A stretch of 64,000 nucleotides of DNA from SpSt-583 sp034434015 (GCA_034434015.1 DAOUAB010000059.1:32562-96561); one strand, 5' to 3'; counted from the stretch's first letter, positions 27,301-35,738 are shown. Numbers and translations are program-made. The notes: generated by a model not told the origin, from the sequence alone.

Positions 27301-28220
27301 AGCAGAGCCTGGGCCAGCACCTGCCGGCGCGTCATGCCCAGCGTGCGCAGCTGACCGATCTCGCGCTTGCGTTCCGCCAGCGTGATGGCGAAGGCGTTGA
27401 AGACCAGGAAGCCGCCGGCCAGCAGCACGGCGAAGCCGGACACCGGCAGGGCCAGGTTGACGAGGCTGTAGAGGGAGTTCAGGCTGCTGCTGCCGGCCGC
27501 GCTGGTGACGATATACTGGTCCCCGAGCGCGGCCTGCAGTGAGACCCGAACCGTTTCCGGGTTCTGGCCGGGCGCGAGCCGGACCTGGACGGCCGTGGCC
27601 GCGCCGGGCGCGTCGAAGGCCGCGCTCAGCGCCGCGATCGGCAACCAGGCTGTGGGCGTCGTCGCCGCCGCTTCGCGGCGCGGCTTCAGCAGGCCGACGA
27701 TGGTATAGGTGTGAGTCTGAGCGCCGGTGGTCAGCCTGATCTGGCCGCCGACGCTGTGGCCGCGCGGCGCGGCCCAATCCGAGGGCAGGAGGACGGCCCG
27801 GCTGTCGCCGGCCTGCAGAAACCGGCCGGCCGCCAGCTCGTAGGGTGTGAGCGTGCGGGCGGGGTCCACCCCCAGCAGGGCCAGACCGGTGCCCTCCAGG
27901 GTTAGGCCGCCCATGCTGAAGGTCGCGTCGCGGCCCGGTTTGCCTTCCAGGCCGCGATACAGCGGCGCGGCCACTTCCACTTCCGGCCGCGCCGCTAACG
28001 TTTCCAGGAGGGTGAGGGGAATTTGGGCGCTGGCCGCGCTGGTGATCTCCAGGTCGGCGCCGGCCAGGCGGCTCTCACGGGCCAGGCGCGCGCTCTCCGT
28101 GACCGTAGCGCCCACCAGGCGCATGGCGAAGATCATGGCCACGCCCAGGGCGATGGCGGTGGCCGTAAAGGCGGTGCGGGCCACGCGTGCGCGCAGGTTG
28201 CGGACGGCCAGAAGGAGCAA
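21348..28220 (-). CDS. Giant fusion: four FtsX permease modules, two sensor modules, HAMP and class III nucleotide cyclase
   Basis: 2290 codons without a stop. Four FtsX/MacB-like modules end near residues 385, 860, 1085 and 1565, each with the ERKREIGQLRTLGMTR-type loop after a transmembrane segment (TERRREFGQLRALGATR in the fourth). Two TM-extracytoplasmic-TM sensor units follow (about 1586-1784 and 1815-2030), then HAMP and a class III cyclase (2104-2240). Metal-binding D2112 (YVDMRGST) and D2156 (GDE) and the GDAMNTGAR motif (D2230, N2233, R2237) are present; Arg2152 stands where Lys is common. I chose the TTG at 28220 because GGGAG lies eight bases before it and it directly precedes the first transmembrane segment. 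The product should be an ABC-driven mechanotransmission complex that also makes cAMP or cGMP. Confidence 0.88.
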   Translation of the reverse strand: MLLLAVRNLRARVARTAFTATAIALGVAMIFAMRLVGATVTESARLARESRLAGADLEITSAASAQIPLTLLETLAARPEVEVAAPLYRGLEGKPGRDATFSMGGLTLEGTGLALLGVDPARTLTPYELAAGRFLQAGDSRAVLLPSDWAAPRGHSVGGQIRLTTGAQTHTYTIVGLLKPRREAAATTPTAWLPIAALSAAFDAPGAATAVQVRLAPGQNPETVRVSLQAALGDQYIVTSAAGSSSLNSLYSLVNLALPVSGFAVLLAGGFLVFNAFAITLAERKREIGQLRTLGMTRRQVLAQALLEAGLVGGLGSALGLLFGLGLGAGMVAVVRALNGDEGAAGAVIPWDAWLLAAGAGVLVTVAVTFGLARAAARVSPLEAFKPPLAGEAKRRSRRAWLVAVVIGLLAATAGLYAWGVEYARTALTPSYGPIFAPALTFSAAVAAALPLALDGLLALLERGRWLAGRLAAASLRRQGSRAPLTAAALTLSFMLVIALTGLALFMSEFLLSFNTSMFSGQVVLIRPFPPGTSLGASAALPSLPPIPPDVQADIDSLRAVAEINYFANVAIPGVGVESGAGDQYAFALPISAIRGKRTFPIAEGSWEEAERRFAENEPAILLPELTGRKLDKHPGDTLEIDTLKGRVAFTVAAVGGGFPVISPAAAAEYFGSHPFGILFTPKAGVERADLEARVGALRERHRTELGLFDTAQLTGVVDQLIGPIQALFGGLTSLSGLVAALGIVVTLFASVLERQREIGALRAVGLTRGEVRGLVVLEAGLLGFGGAALGALGGLGLAALFGQGMNTAMEAMTGASPLEGLPLPWPLALAALVIGPVIAMLAALWPAGRAAEVDPAVAMRAEGAAGFASPAAKRPAPPRRRLPRSLAWTLMWRSLAQQRTRATLSVLAVLLGAAMTVGGDVLAGAIIGVVTRTEDLRAIGEGLWSQLDPMFKGVGVGLTLAAGFLVFNTFAMSITQRRQQIGLLRALGMTRAQIVRLVLAEAVFIGGLGVLLGVALGPVFGQGVIALIRSLDNPILNAFAPGAPSAFSFALATAAGLGVTLLAALVPARQAMRVSPLTALRAAEAAGLEHASGRLGLGGAALLLAVPAYLLLAPPALWLSPPANVWATVGFGAAWLAGVALLMPALVGGIGATARPLLARLGGAAGRLMADNVRRGRGRVLLTVATLAVSLTMIGGLTGFITFFLYESFGPQLEALRREDSWVTSVIRIEEGLAAYTEMDSMRVPQAAIDEFSAAANGRAEVMPFKFVIVPELAFLGDAYFSFVLDPRQLRQADTLFIRFKEGGWETALPIMERGCGLLMTPAVAARNNVGLGDALTVTGADGPVACTVAGLGTTFVGATLISNVVEDRFDSGQPFSLFIQARPDADLPALEADLRGVAERHGLSFDTMRQYSDLILQAMDTVPTLFNAFLLLAVVAAALGVVNTTLLSVTERRREFGQLRALGATRRQVRAVVVGEAALMGLLAGGVGLLAAAGLTLVFTAVYGGSSVGATAYDPWSALGRTLPGVLAIGLVGLITSPLVCALAAYLPANAVLRGAALETLKPEQPAPLTARRVAGFLGRGSLQTRFVLGTAALLLAVLAVLVLAVVQHAGGYLRAQSRDMLAALADWNAATVEAALPPEADRLDFTALSGSAFPLDAPALLRFQSLLDSFSENGVAEYALTTADGVVLFGLDPDQVGETRPPPAERETVTVTEGADEAGAPLLAAVAPVKNRAGVVLGYVRVTLRFDTLRQFLGNLQRTLWLGGGLIVLAGLALGSALIRPLARAARGLAAQATRVQAGDYTPLEIRAGRVSMRTRLTILMTLLVAGLVGGLGLIVIPIERREVERTVQTSVLTSARWFGDTFSELAGQPMTATASLPDPLNLAGQMGQPGGGGPAGAAGLDFGRLQDIVARFRGDLIAYTAWVDRDGRIVFSDQLNLQGEPGVTASEARVADARWRGEAVWVAAAPLRRGRQGEQLGTLNIGLRRASVEAFLAESRTLFGLIGLSALLAGVLLAQALGAAVAAPVEQLAGGARRVAQGDLRARFQAGSGDELAQLAGAFNEMVAGLRERERLRDLFGRYVSREVGEAVLAGRVSLAGERKTITVLYVDMRGSTAFAESRPPEEVMAALNQYFEVVILAVEAHGGIVNRFVGDEAVCVFGAPTEHPDHAERAVQAALAIRQGLAYVNARRETLGQPTLRFGLGINTGEVVAGATGSEERQEYTVIGDAMNTGARIQALTKTYPEHDLLISEYTVAALGEAAARHALVDLGEAEIRGKSQPVRVYAVR

Positions 28221-28375
28221 GCCTGACTCCCTGTCCCCGCCCCTGCGGGGTTTACGATCTGAGTTTTTATGGAAGCGCACCCGATTGTAGCACTTACTGC
28301 GCGTTCTGCTGGGACCAAACCAGAAAGGGTGCCTTCGGGCTTTTGGGCTGACCCGTCCGCCTGACAGACAGCCAT

Positions 28376-28640
28376 CACCCACGTCATGCCGGCGAAAGCC
28401 GGCACCAGGAGCAGACGCGCGCAGAAGAGCGGGAGCTTCTGGGCCCCGGCCTTCGCCGGGGCGACGGTGGAAATGGTGGCGCCCAGGCGCGGCGCCTGTT
28501 CCCGTCATCCAGCACCCACGTCATGCCGGCGAAAGCCGGCCTCCAGGAGCAGACGCGCGCAGAAGAGCGGGAGCTTCCGGGCCCCGGCCTTCGCCGGGGC
28601 GGCGGTGGAAATGGTTGGGCCAGGGCGCGGCGGCCGGGAG
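28376..28640. repeat. Tandem pair of REP-like repeats, period 137 bases
   Basis: Two copies of about 120 bases start near 28376 and 28513, both containing ACGTCATGCCGGCG, GCAGACGCGCGCAGAAGAGC and CCCGGCCTTCGCCGGGGC. Each copy holds two inverted repeats (CCGGCGAAAGCCGG and CCCCGGCCTTCGCCGGGG). Such CCGGCGAAAGCCGG intergenic repeats are widespread in bacteria. Between these and the giant gene (28221-28375) I see only a CCCCGC/GCGGGG hairpin at about 28235-28252. Confidence 0.7.
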
Positions 28641-28681
28641 ATTGACCACCATCGGCGAATGCAGCCAACCGAAAACGGAAA

Positions 28682-28709
28682 TTGACATACGGGTGAGCCG
28701 GAGTATAAT
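28682..28709 (+). promoter_or_regulatory. Strong promoter upstream of infA
   Basis: TTGACA (28682-28687), 16 bases, TATAAT (28704-28709), both perfect matches to the consensus. It lies about 150 bases before the infA start, and a terminator stands between them at 28801-28838. Confidence 0.75.
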
Positions 28710-28715
28710 TACATT

Positions 28716-28838
28716 AGTAATTGGTGAGCCTGGTCCAATTAGAGAGGCGACGACGATTTATTGCAGTCCACCCGTCGGCTTGCTCTGTCAGCGCATTTCT
28801 ACGGCGCAACCCAGGCCTCCGGTTGCGCCGTTTTCTTT
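28716..28838 (+). ncRNA. infA leader transcript ending in a terminator (attenuator or small RNA)
   Basis: From the expected start about seven bases after the -10 box, a roughly 120-base RNA would form TAATTGG/CCAATTA (about 28718-28742), a weaker CGACG/CGTCG pairing, and finally ACGGCGCAACC/GGTTGCGCCGT (28801-28831) followed by TTTTCTTT. No ORF is present. Either infA expression is attenuated, or a separate small RNA is made and infA is read by read-through. Confidence 0.45.
28801..28838 (+). terminator. Rho-independent terminator within the infA leader
   Basis: An 11-bp perfect stem (28801-28811 with 28821-28831), nine-base loop, and a TTTTCTTT tail. It ends 23 bases before the infA start codon. 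Confidence 0.75.
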
Positions 28839-28860
28839 GATTTAGAGAGGTGAGTGAAGG

Positions 28861-29124
28861 ATGCCGAAAAGCGACGACAAAATCATGGTTGAGGGGGTGG
28901 TCGTGGAGGCCATGCCGAGCACCACGTTCCGGGTCCAACTGGACAACGGCCACACGGTGCTGGCCTACCTCTCCGGCCGGCTGCGCAAGAACTACATCCG
29001 CATCCTGCTGGGCGACCGCGTCAAGCTTGAGCTTTCGCCCTACGACCTGACCCGCGGGCGCATCACGTATCGTTTCACCGCGCAGCAGCAGCAGCCCGTC
29101 CAGCCGCCGGCCGAAGCCGCTTAG
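28861..29124 (+). CDS. infA: Translation initiation factor IF-1
   Basis: 87 residues, an S1/OB-fold protein that binds the ribosomal A site during initiation. The family core is unmistakable: IMVEGVVVEAMPSTTFRVQLDNGH, then GDRVKLELSPYDLTRGRITYR. A Gln/Pro-rich tail (AQQQQPVQPPAEAA) extends past the usual 72-75 residues. AGAGAGG lies upstream of the ATG. The gene stands alone, with its own strong promoter and leader terminator and a terminator behind it, rather than in a ribosomal protein operon. Confidence 0.96.
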   Translation: MPKSDDKIMVEGVVVEAMPSTTFRVQLDNGHTVLAYLSGRLRKNYIRILLGDRVKLELSPYDLTRGRITYRFTAQQQQPVQPPAEAA

Positions 29125-29162
29125 CGCGGCATCGCGTCCGTCTGCGCGCCTCGGCTTGCAGA

Positions 29163-29190
29163 GGCCGCCCCGGTTGGGGCGGTTTTCGTT
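29163..29190 (+). terminator. Terminator of infA
   Basis: CCGCCCC (29165-29171), GGTT loop, GGGGCGG (29176-29182), then TTTTCGTTT. Confidence 0.75.
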
Positions 29191-29714
29191 TAACGGGCGG
29201 CGTCCAGCCATTGCTCGGCGGCCCGCGCCGAGCGCAGGCGCACCCACTGCAGGTGGGCGTAGGCCGGCCGGCCCAGGTCGGCCAGGAACTCGCGCCGGTA
29301 GCGGGCGTGCGTCTGGAGCGCCCAGAGGAAGAGCGAGTCCCGGCTGAGGAACTGCGCGCGCCACGTCTCGCGGTTTCCGGCCCACAACTCTTCCTGGGTG
29401 ATGATCCGGCGCAGCGTGCGCCGCAGCAGCCGCCCGAGCACGAACGGCAGCGGGTAGTCCAGCCAGACCAGTGTTTCGGCTCGCGCCCAGATCAGGTCGC
29501 GGGCCATCCCATAATTGCCGCCGACCGTCCAGCGCTCGCCTGCCAGCGCGGCGGCCACACGCTCACGGAAGATCTCCGTTGGCGTGCGCGTCCAGCCCGG
29601 CCCCCAGAACAAGGCATCCAATTCGACGAATGGGCAAGGGAGCGTCCGGGCCAACCGTTCGGCCAGGGTGGTCTTGCCCGAACCGGTGGTGCCGACGACG
29701 GCGATGCGTTGCAT
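29190..29714 (-). CDS. P-loop kinase-like ATPase (adenylate kinase/FlaR-related)
   Basis: 174 residues. Walker A GTTGSGKTT at 8-16 in MQRIAVVGTTGSGKTTLAERLA, then FVELDALFWGPGW, VGGNYG and a basic lid region (LGRLLRRTLRRI). This pattern belongs to small P-loop proteins annotated as 'topology modulation' or adenylate-kinase-like; their substrates are not established. It follows prmA, after a GC-rich hairpin (29731-29755), so it may be the last, attenuated gene of the heat-shock operon. Confidence 0.75.
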   Translation of the reverse strand: MQRIAVVGTTGSGKTTLAERLARTLPCPFVELDALFWGPGWTRTPTEIFRERVAAALAGERWTVGGNYGMARDLIWARAETLVWLDYPLPFVLGRLLRRTLRRIITQEELWAGNRETWRAQFLSRDSLFLWALQTHARYRREFLADLGRPAYAHLQWVRLRSARAAEQWLDAAR

Positions 29715-29730
29715 GCGTGGCGGGATGTGG

Positions 29731-29755
29731 AGGGGCCGGTCTCAGGCCGGCCCCT
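29731..29755 (-). other. Intercistronic hairpin between prmA and the kinase-like gene
   Basis: AGGGGCCGG (29731-29739) and CCGGCCCCT (29747-29755) form a perfect 9-bp stem with a 7-base loop. No T-run follows, so partial termination or mRNA processing is possible. Confidence 0.45.
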
Positions 29756-29772
29756 ATCCGGAATATCGTCGG

Positions 29773-30705
29773 CTAAGGCGAACCGTGCACGGTCGGCCGG
29801 CGCGCGATGATCGCCGCCCAGTCGTCGAGGTGTTCCTGGGCGGCCAGCGTCAGGCCGTGACGTTCCAGGGCGGCGCGCACTTCGTACGCCTGGGTGTCCA
29901 GGATGCCGGAGAGGATCAGCAGGCCGCCCGGCTCGACCAGGTCGGCCAGCCCCTCGTCGAAGAGCTTGACGATGACGCGCGCCAGGATGTTGGCCAGCAC
30001 CAGCGGCGCGCGGGCGCCGGCGGCGCGCAACTCGGCCAGCGAGCCGAGGGCCACCTGGACATGTCCGGCGACGCCGTTGAGGGCGGCGTTCTCGCCCGCC
30101 ACGCGCACCGCCTCCGGGTCGATGTCGTAGGCCAGGATTCGGCCGGAGCCGAGTTTGGCGGCGGCGATAGCCAGGATGCCCGAGCCGGTGCCCAGGTCGA
30201 TGACGGCCTGGCCTGGCCTGAGATGACGCTCTACGGCCGCCAGACAGAGCTGGGTGGTGGGATGAGTGCCGGTGCCGAAAGCCATGCCGGGGTCCAGGAG
30301 GATCGGCACCTCGCCTCGCGCGGCGTCGACGGGCGTCGCCGCCGCCAGCCAGACCGGGACGATGATCAGGCGGCGGCCGATGCGGATGGGCTTGAAGTTG
30401 GCTTTCCAGGCCTCCGACCAGTCCGTCTCGGCGATGGGCTTGTACTCGGGCGCCGGCAGGGGCAGGATGCGGCCCAGGTGCCACAGGCTCTCCTCGAGGC
30501 GGGCGCGGGTCGCCTCAAGCTGGTCGTCGGCGGGCAGATAAGCGCGGACCACCACCGGGCCGACCGGCGTGGCATGGTCGTCGGGCGCGACCTCGAAGCG
30601 CGTGGCCTCCAGGGCGACGCCGTTCGGCGCAAAGCGGGCCAGGACCTCGCTCACGGCTTCGGCCGCCTCGGCGCTGACGGTGAGGGAGACCTCGAGCCAG
30701 CTCAT
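29773..30705 (-). CDS. prmA: Ribosomal protein L11 methyltransferase
   Basis: 310 residues; a SAM-dependent enzyme that methylates ribosomal protein L11. N-terminal recognition domain (MSWLEVSLTVSAEAAEAVSE), then the Rossmann methyltransferase: FGTGTHPTTQLCL, motif I VIDLGTGSGILAIAAAKLG (close to residue 170), acidic DIDPEAV, and LANILARVI. All are typical of PrmA. It sits 52 bases after dnaJ, the common hrcA-grpE-dnaK-dnaJ-prmA order. Confidence 0.95.
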   Translation of the reverse strand: MSWLEVSLTVSAEAAEAVSEVLARFAPNGVALEATRFEVAPDDHATPVGPVVVRAYLPADDQLEATRARLEESLWHLGRILPLPAPEYKPIAETDWSEAWKANFKPIRIGRRLIIVPVWLAAATPVDAARGEVPILLDPGMAFGTGTHPTTQLCLAAVERHLRPGQAVIDLGTGSGILAIAAAKLGSGRILAYDIDPEAVRVAGENAALNGVAGHVQVALGSLAELRAAGARAPLVLANILARVIVKLFDEGLADLVEPGGLLILSGILDTQAYEVRAALERHGLTLAAQEHLDDWAAIIARRPTVHGSP

Positions 30706-30757
30706 ACGCGGGGGCCGGGTAAGCGCACGTCGCGCTGCGCCCCAACGCCGGGTCTGG

Positions 30758-31879
30758 TCATCCCCCCAGCACCTCGCGCAACCGGTCGAGCAGGCCGTGT
30801 TCCAGGGGTTGAGCCTCGCCGCCGAGGGTCTTCTTTAATTCTTCGACCAGCTTTCGCTGTTCGCGGCTCAGGTTGCCGGGCGTGGCGACGTTGACGATGA
30901 CGTACAGGTCGCCCTTGCCGCTGCGCTGCAGGCGCGGAACGCCCTTGCCGCGCAACTGGAAGATGGTGCCGGATTGCGTGCCCGCCGGGACCTTGAGTTT
31001 TTCGGGGCCGTAGGGGGTCTGGACGACGACGTCGCCGCCCAGGGCGGCCAGGGCCATGTTGACGCTCACTTCCAGGTACAGGTCATCGTCGCGGCGCCGG
31101 AAATAGCGGTGAGCGGCGACGTTGATGACGACGTACAGGTTGCCGTTCGGGCCGCCGTTGAGCCCCGGCTCGCCCTCGTTGCTCAGGCGGATCTGCGTGC
31201 CGGTGTTGACGCCCGGCGGCACGTTGATGGTCAGGCGGCGCGTGCGGCGCACCTGGGTCCGGCCGCCGCACGTCCGGCAGGGGGTGTTGATGACCTCGCC
31301 GGTGCCGCGGCAGGCCGGGCAGGTCGTGACGTTGACCATCGCGCCCAGCAGGGTCTGGCGCACCTGGCGCACTTCGCCGCTGCCTTTACAGGTGGCGCAG
31401 CGCACGGGCGAGGTGCCCGGCTCGGCGCCGGTGCCGCGGCAGGTCTCGCAGGTCTCGTTCTTGGTGACCTCGATCTCCTTTTCGACCCCGGCGATGGAGT
31501 CTTCGAATGAGATCGACAGGTCGTAACGCAGGTCGGCGCCCCGGCGCGGCGCGCGGCGCGCGGCGCGGCCGCCCGCGCCGCCGAAGCCGCCGAAGAAAGT
31601 CTCGAACAGGTCGTCGAAGCCGGTGAAGTCCGCCGGCGCGGCCCCGAAACCGGCGTTGACGCCGGCATGGCCGAAGCGGTCATAGGCGGCGCGTTTCTCG
31701 GCGTCCGAGAGCACGGCGTACGCCTCGTTGATCTCCTTGAAGCGCTCGTCGGCGCCCGCGTCCTTGTTGACGTCCGGGTGGTATTGCTTGGCGAGCTTGC
31801 GGTAGGCGGACTTCAGCTCGTCCGCGCTCGCGTTGCGCTGGACGCCGAGCGTCTCGTAGTAATCGCGCTTGTCGGCCAT
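30758..31879 (-). CDS. dnaJ: Chaperone DnaJ
   Basis: 373 residues; the J-domain co-chaperone that stimulates DnaK ATPase. J domain 1-70 with HPD at 34-36, a Gly/Phe-rich linker, a zinc domain with CETCRGTG, CATCKGSG, CPACRGTG and a degenerate fourth repeat CRTCGGRT, then the substrate-binding C-terminal domains. All zinc cysteines are present; only the last Gly of repeat four is changed. It follows dnaK after a gap holding a perfect 11-bp hairpin. Confidence 0.96.
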   Translation of the reverse strand: MADKRDYYETLGVQRNASADELKSAYRKLAKQYHPDVNKDAGADERFKEINEAYAVLSDAEKRAAYDRFGHAGVNAGFGAAPADFTGFDDLFETFFGGFGGAGGRAARRAPRRGADLRYDLSISFEDSIAGVEKEIEVTKNETCETCRGTGAEPGTSPVRCATCKGSGEVRQVRQTLLGAMVNVTTCPACRGTGEVINTPCRTCGGRTQVRRTRRLTINVPPGVNTGTQIRLSNEGEPGLNGGPNGNLYVVINVAAHRYFRRRDDDLYLEVSVNMALAALGGDVVVQTPYGPEKLKVPAGTQSGTIFQLRGKGVPRLQRSGKGDLYVIVNVATPGNLSREQRKLVEELKKTLGGEAQPLEHGLLDRLREVLGG

Positions 31880-31906
31880 AAAGGGGGCGGAGGGCCGCTG
31901 GCGGAT

Positions 31907-31937
31907 GGCGGCTGGCGTGTTTGCTCCGCCAGCCGCC
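31907..31937 (-). other. Intercistronic hairpin between dnaK and dnaJ
   Basis: GGCGGCTGGCG (31907-31917) pairs perfectly with 31927-31937 across a nine-base loop. There is no T-run. It is one of several perfect hairpins in the gaps of this operon. Confidence 0.55.
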
Positions 31938-31952
31938 AGCCGCTACCGGCTA

Positions 31953-33863
<1,911 letters not shown>

Positions 33864-33893
33864 GGAATTGCTCCTTATCAATGCGCACTGCCG

Positions 33894-33932
33894 AAGGCAC
33901 AATACTCAATTGTCAAGGGGGTATTGTGCCTT
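33894..33932 (-). other. Intercistronic hairpin between grpE and dnaK
   Basis: AAGGCACAATAC (33894-33905) pairs perfectly with 33921-33932 across 15 bases. A TTGACA motif on the minus strand lies in the loop. It could be a processing or stabilising hairpin just ahead of dnaK, or part of an internal promoter. Confidence 0.55.
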
Positions 33933-33945
33933 GAGGATGGCGAAT

Positions 33946-34515
33946 TCATTTCGCGACCTTGACCAGCGCCGGCCGGATGACGCGGTCGCCGAGCTTGTAG
34001 CCGTGCCGCAGGACTTCGACGACGTGGCCGGACGGATGCGTCTCGCTGTCCTCGTGCACCACGGCTTCGTGCAGGTTCGGGTCGAAAGGCTTGCCGTCGG
34101 CGTCGATGCGGGTCACGCCCTCGGCGTCCAGCAGGTTCTGGAATTTTCGGTAGATCAGGGCCACGCCCTCGGCCCATTTGGCCAGCGCCTCGGCGCCGTC
34201 GCCCTCGGTCGGTTTGCCGCGCAGGGCGCGGTCGAAATCGTCCACCACGTCCAGATAACGGCTGATGACGCGGCTGGTCGCGTTCGCGTACATGTCCGCC
34301 TGCTCGCGCTCCACGCGTTTCTTATAGTTGGCGAACTCGGCGCGCGCCCGCTGCCAGCCATCCAGGTATTCGGCGGCCTTGGCCTGAGCGGCCTCCAGCT
34401 CGCGCTGAGCGGCCTCGGGTTCGCGCGGGGCGGCCTCCGGGGCGGCCTCCGGCCTGTCCGCGGCCGGCTCAGCCGGCGTCTCGGGGGCGATGATTTTCTC
34501 GTCGTCCATCCTCAC
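33946..34515 (-). CDS. grpE: Nucleotide exchange factor GrpE
   Basis: 189 residues; dimeric exchange factor that releases ADP from DnaK. An acidic, Ala/Glu/Pro-rich N-terminus leads into a long coiled coil (about 30-75), then the core FANYKKRVEREQADMYANATSRVISRYLDVVDDFDRAL and the C-terminal beta domain (LHEAVVHEDSETHPSGHVVEVLRHGYKLGDRVIRPALVKVAK). It lies between hrcA and dnaK on the same strand, with perfect hairpins in both flanking gaps. Confidence 0.95.
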   Translation of the reverse strand: MRMDDEKIIAPETPAEPAADRPEAAPEAAPREPEAAQRELEAAQAKAAEYLDGWQRARAEFANYKKRVEREQADMYANATSRVISRYLDVVDDFDRALRGKPTEGDGAEALAKWAEGVALIYRKFQNLLDAEGVTRIDADGKPFDPNLHEAVVHEDSETHPSGHVVEVLRHGYKLGDRVIRPALVKVAK

Positions 34516-34532
34516 TTCCCTTGTTCAACGGA

Positions 34533-34573
34533 TTTCACGGATGGGACGGCGCAGGCCGGCTCCATCCGTGAAA
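34533..34573 (-). other. Intercistronic hairpin between hrcA and grpE
   Basis: TTTCACGGATGG (34533-34544) pairs perfectly with 34562-34573 over a 17-base loop. There is no T-run. A REP-like CCCGGC/GCCGGG motif lies next to it at about 34590. Confidence 0.55.
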
Positions 34574-34623
34574 CTGGTCGGCGACCCGGTCCCGGCTTTC
34601 GCCGGGAGGAACACCCGCCGGGC

Positions 34624-35655
34624 CTACTCGAAATAGATTTCGTAAATCAGCTCGCTCATCAGCCCGGCCACGAACCGGACGGTGGAGATGGCGCGGCTGT
34701 AGGCCATCCGCTGCGGCCCGAGCACGCCGAGCGCGCCGGTGGCGTAGCCCGGCACGCCGTAACGCGCCAGCACCATCGAGCACTCCTTCAACTCCTGCCA
34801 GGCGTTCTCGCCGCCGATCACCACCTGCACGCCGCCGATGGTGGGCGAGACGGCCTTGGACAGAAACTCCTCCAGGAAGGTGCGCTCCTCCAGCACCCGC
34901 AGCGCCTGGCGCGCGGACTCGGACGACTCGAACTCGGGTTCGGCCAGCACGTTGGCCACGCCGTCCCGGAAGACGTCCCAGGCCGCAAACGACTCGCTCT
35001 TGCGCATCATGGCGACGACCAGCCCGAGCACCTCCTGCTCCAGGGTGGGCAGGCTGCTCAGGTGCGCGGCAATGCTGTCGGCGTCCAGCCCGGCGCCCAG
35101 GGCGTTGAGACGGGCCGCGGCGGCGCTCAGCGCCGCTTGTGGCACCGGCTCGGCCAGGGTCAACATCTGCTGGCGGACCTCGCCGCCGTTGAGCACCAGC
35201 ACCAGCAGGACCAGACGGCCCTGGGTGGAGATCAGCTCCAGGTGCTTGAAACGGGCCTGTTCCTGGCGCGGCGCCGTGACCAGGCTGGCGCCGCGGCCAT
35301 GCTGCGCCAGCACGGACGCCGCCAGCCGCATCCACTGATCCATCTCGCCGCGCGCCTGATAGAACTGGTGGCTGATGGTGCGCTGCTCCGCCACGGGCAG
35401 CTCGCTCTCCCCGATCAGACGCTGCACAAAGAGCCGGAAGCCCGCCTCGGTCGGCTCGCGCCCGGCCGAGGTGTGCGGCTGGCGCAGGTAGCCCAGCTCG
35501 GTCAGCACCGCCAGTTCGTTCCGCACCGTTGCCGAACTGATGCCGAGGTTGTACTTCTCCACCAGCGCCTTGGAGCTGACCGGCATCGCCGAATCGGTAT
35601 ACTCCCGGATCACCAGGCTGAGCAACATCTGCTGGCGCTCGGTCAGGGGTTCCAT
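34624..35655 (-). CDS. hrcA: Heat-inducible transcription repressor HrcA
   Basis: 343 residues. An N-terminal winged helix (MEPLTERQQMLLSLVIREYT, SSATVRNELAVLTELGYL and the PHTSAGREPTEAGFRLFV wing) is followed by the GAF-like HrcA domain (IGGENAWQELKECSMVLARYG, VLGPQRMAYSRAISTVRFVAGLMSE). It binds CIRCE and represses this operon until heat stress diverts GroEL. A perfect CIRCE lies just upstream of its own start, so it is autoregulated. Confidence 0.96.
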   Translation of the reverse strand: MEPLTERQQMLLSLVIREYTDSAMPVSSKALVEKYNLGISSATVRNELAVLTELGYLRQPHTSAGREPTEAGFRLFVQRLIGESELPVAEQRTISHQFYQARGEMDQWMRLAASVLAQHGRGASLVTAPRQEQARFKHLELISTQGRLVLLVLVLNGGEVRQQMLTLAEPVPQAALSAAAARLNALGAGLDADSIAAHLSSLPTLEQEVLGLVVAMMRKSESFAAWDVFRDGVANVLAEPEFESSESARQALRVLEERTFLEEFLSKAVSPTIGGVQVVIGGENAWQELKECSMVLARYGVPGYATGALGVLGPQRMAYSRAISTVRFVAGLMSELIYEIYFE

Positions 35656-35668
35656 ACGTTTACCTCGA

Positions 35669-35695
35669 TTAGCACTCTCGCGTGGAGAGTGCTAA
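35669..35695 (-). promoter_or_regulatory. CIRCE operator
   Basis: Perfect TTAGCACTC (35669-35677), nine bases, GAGTGCTAA (35687-35695), the canonical HrcA-binding element. It lies between the hrcA promoter and the hrcA start codon. Confidence 0.97.
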
Positions 35696-35708
35696 CTGGT
35701 CGAGAAAG

Positions 35709-35738
35709 ATTATACTCCTCCTGAAAGCGGGGTGTCAA
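35709..35738 (-). promoter_or_regulatory. Promoter of the hrcA-grpE-dnaK-dnaJ operon
   Basis: On the minus strand: TTGACA (35733-35738), 18 bases, TATAAT (35709-35714). The start of transcription falls just before or at the CIRCE, so bound HrcA would block elongation or promoter clearance. Confidence 0.85.

Noticed and set aside
28221..28508. N-terminal extension of the giant fusion to 28508
   Set aside because: It reads through the REP-like repeats and gives an Arg/Gly-rich, unconserved peptide. The TTG at 28220 has GGGAG and starts at the first transmembrane region.
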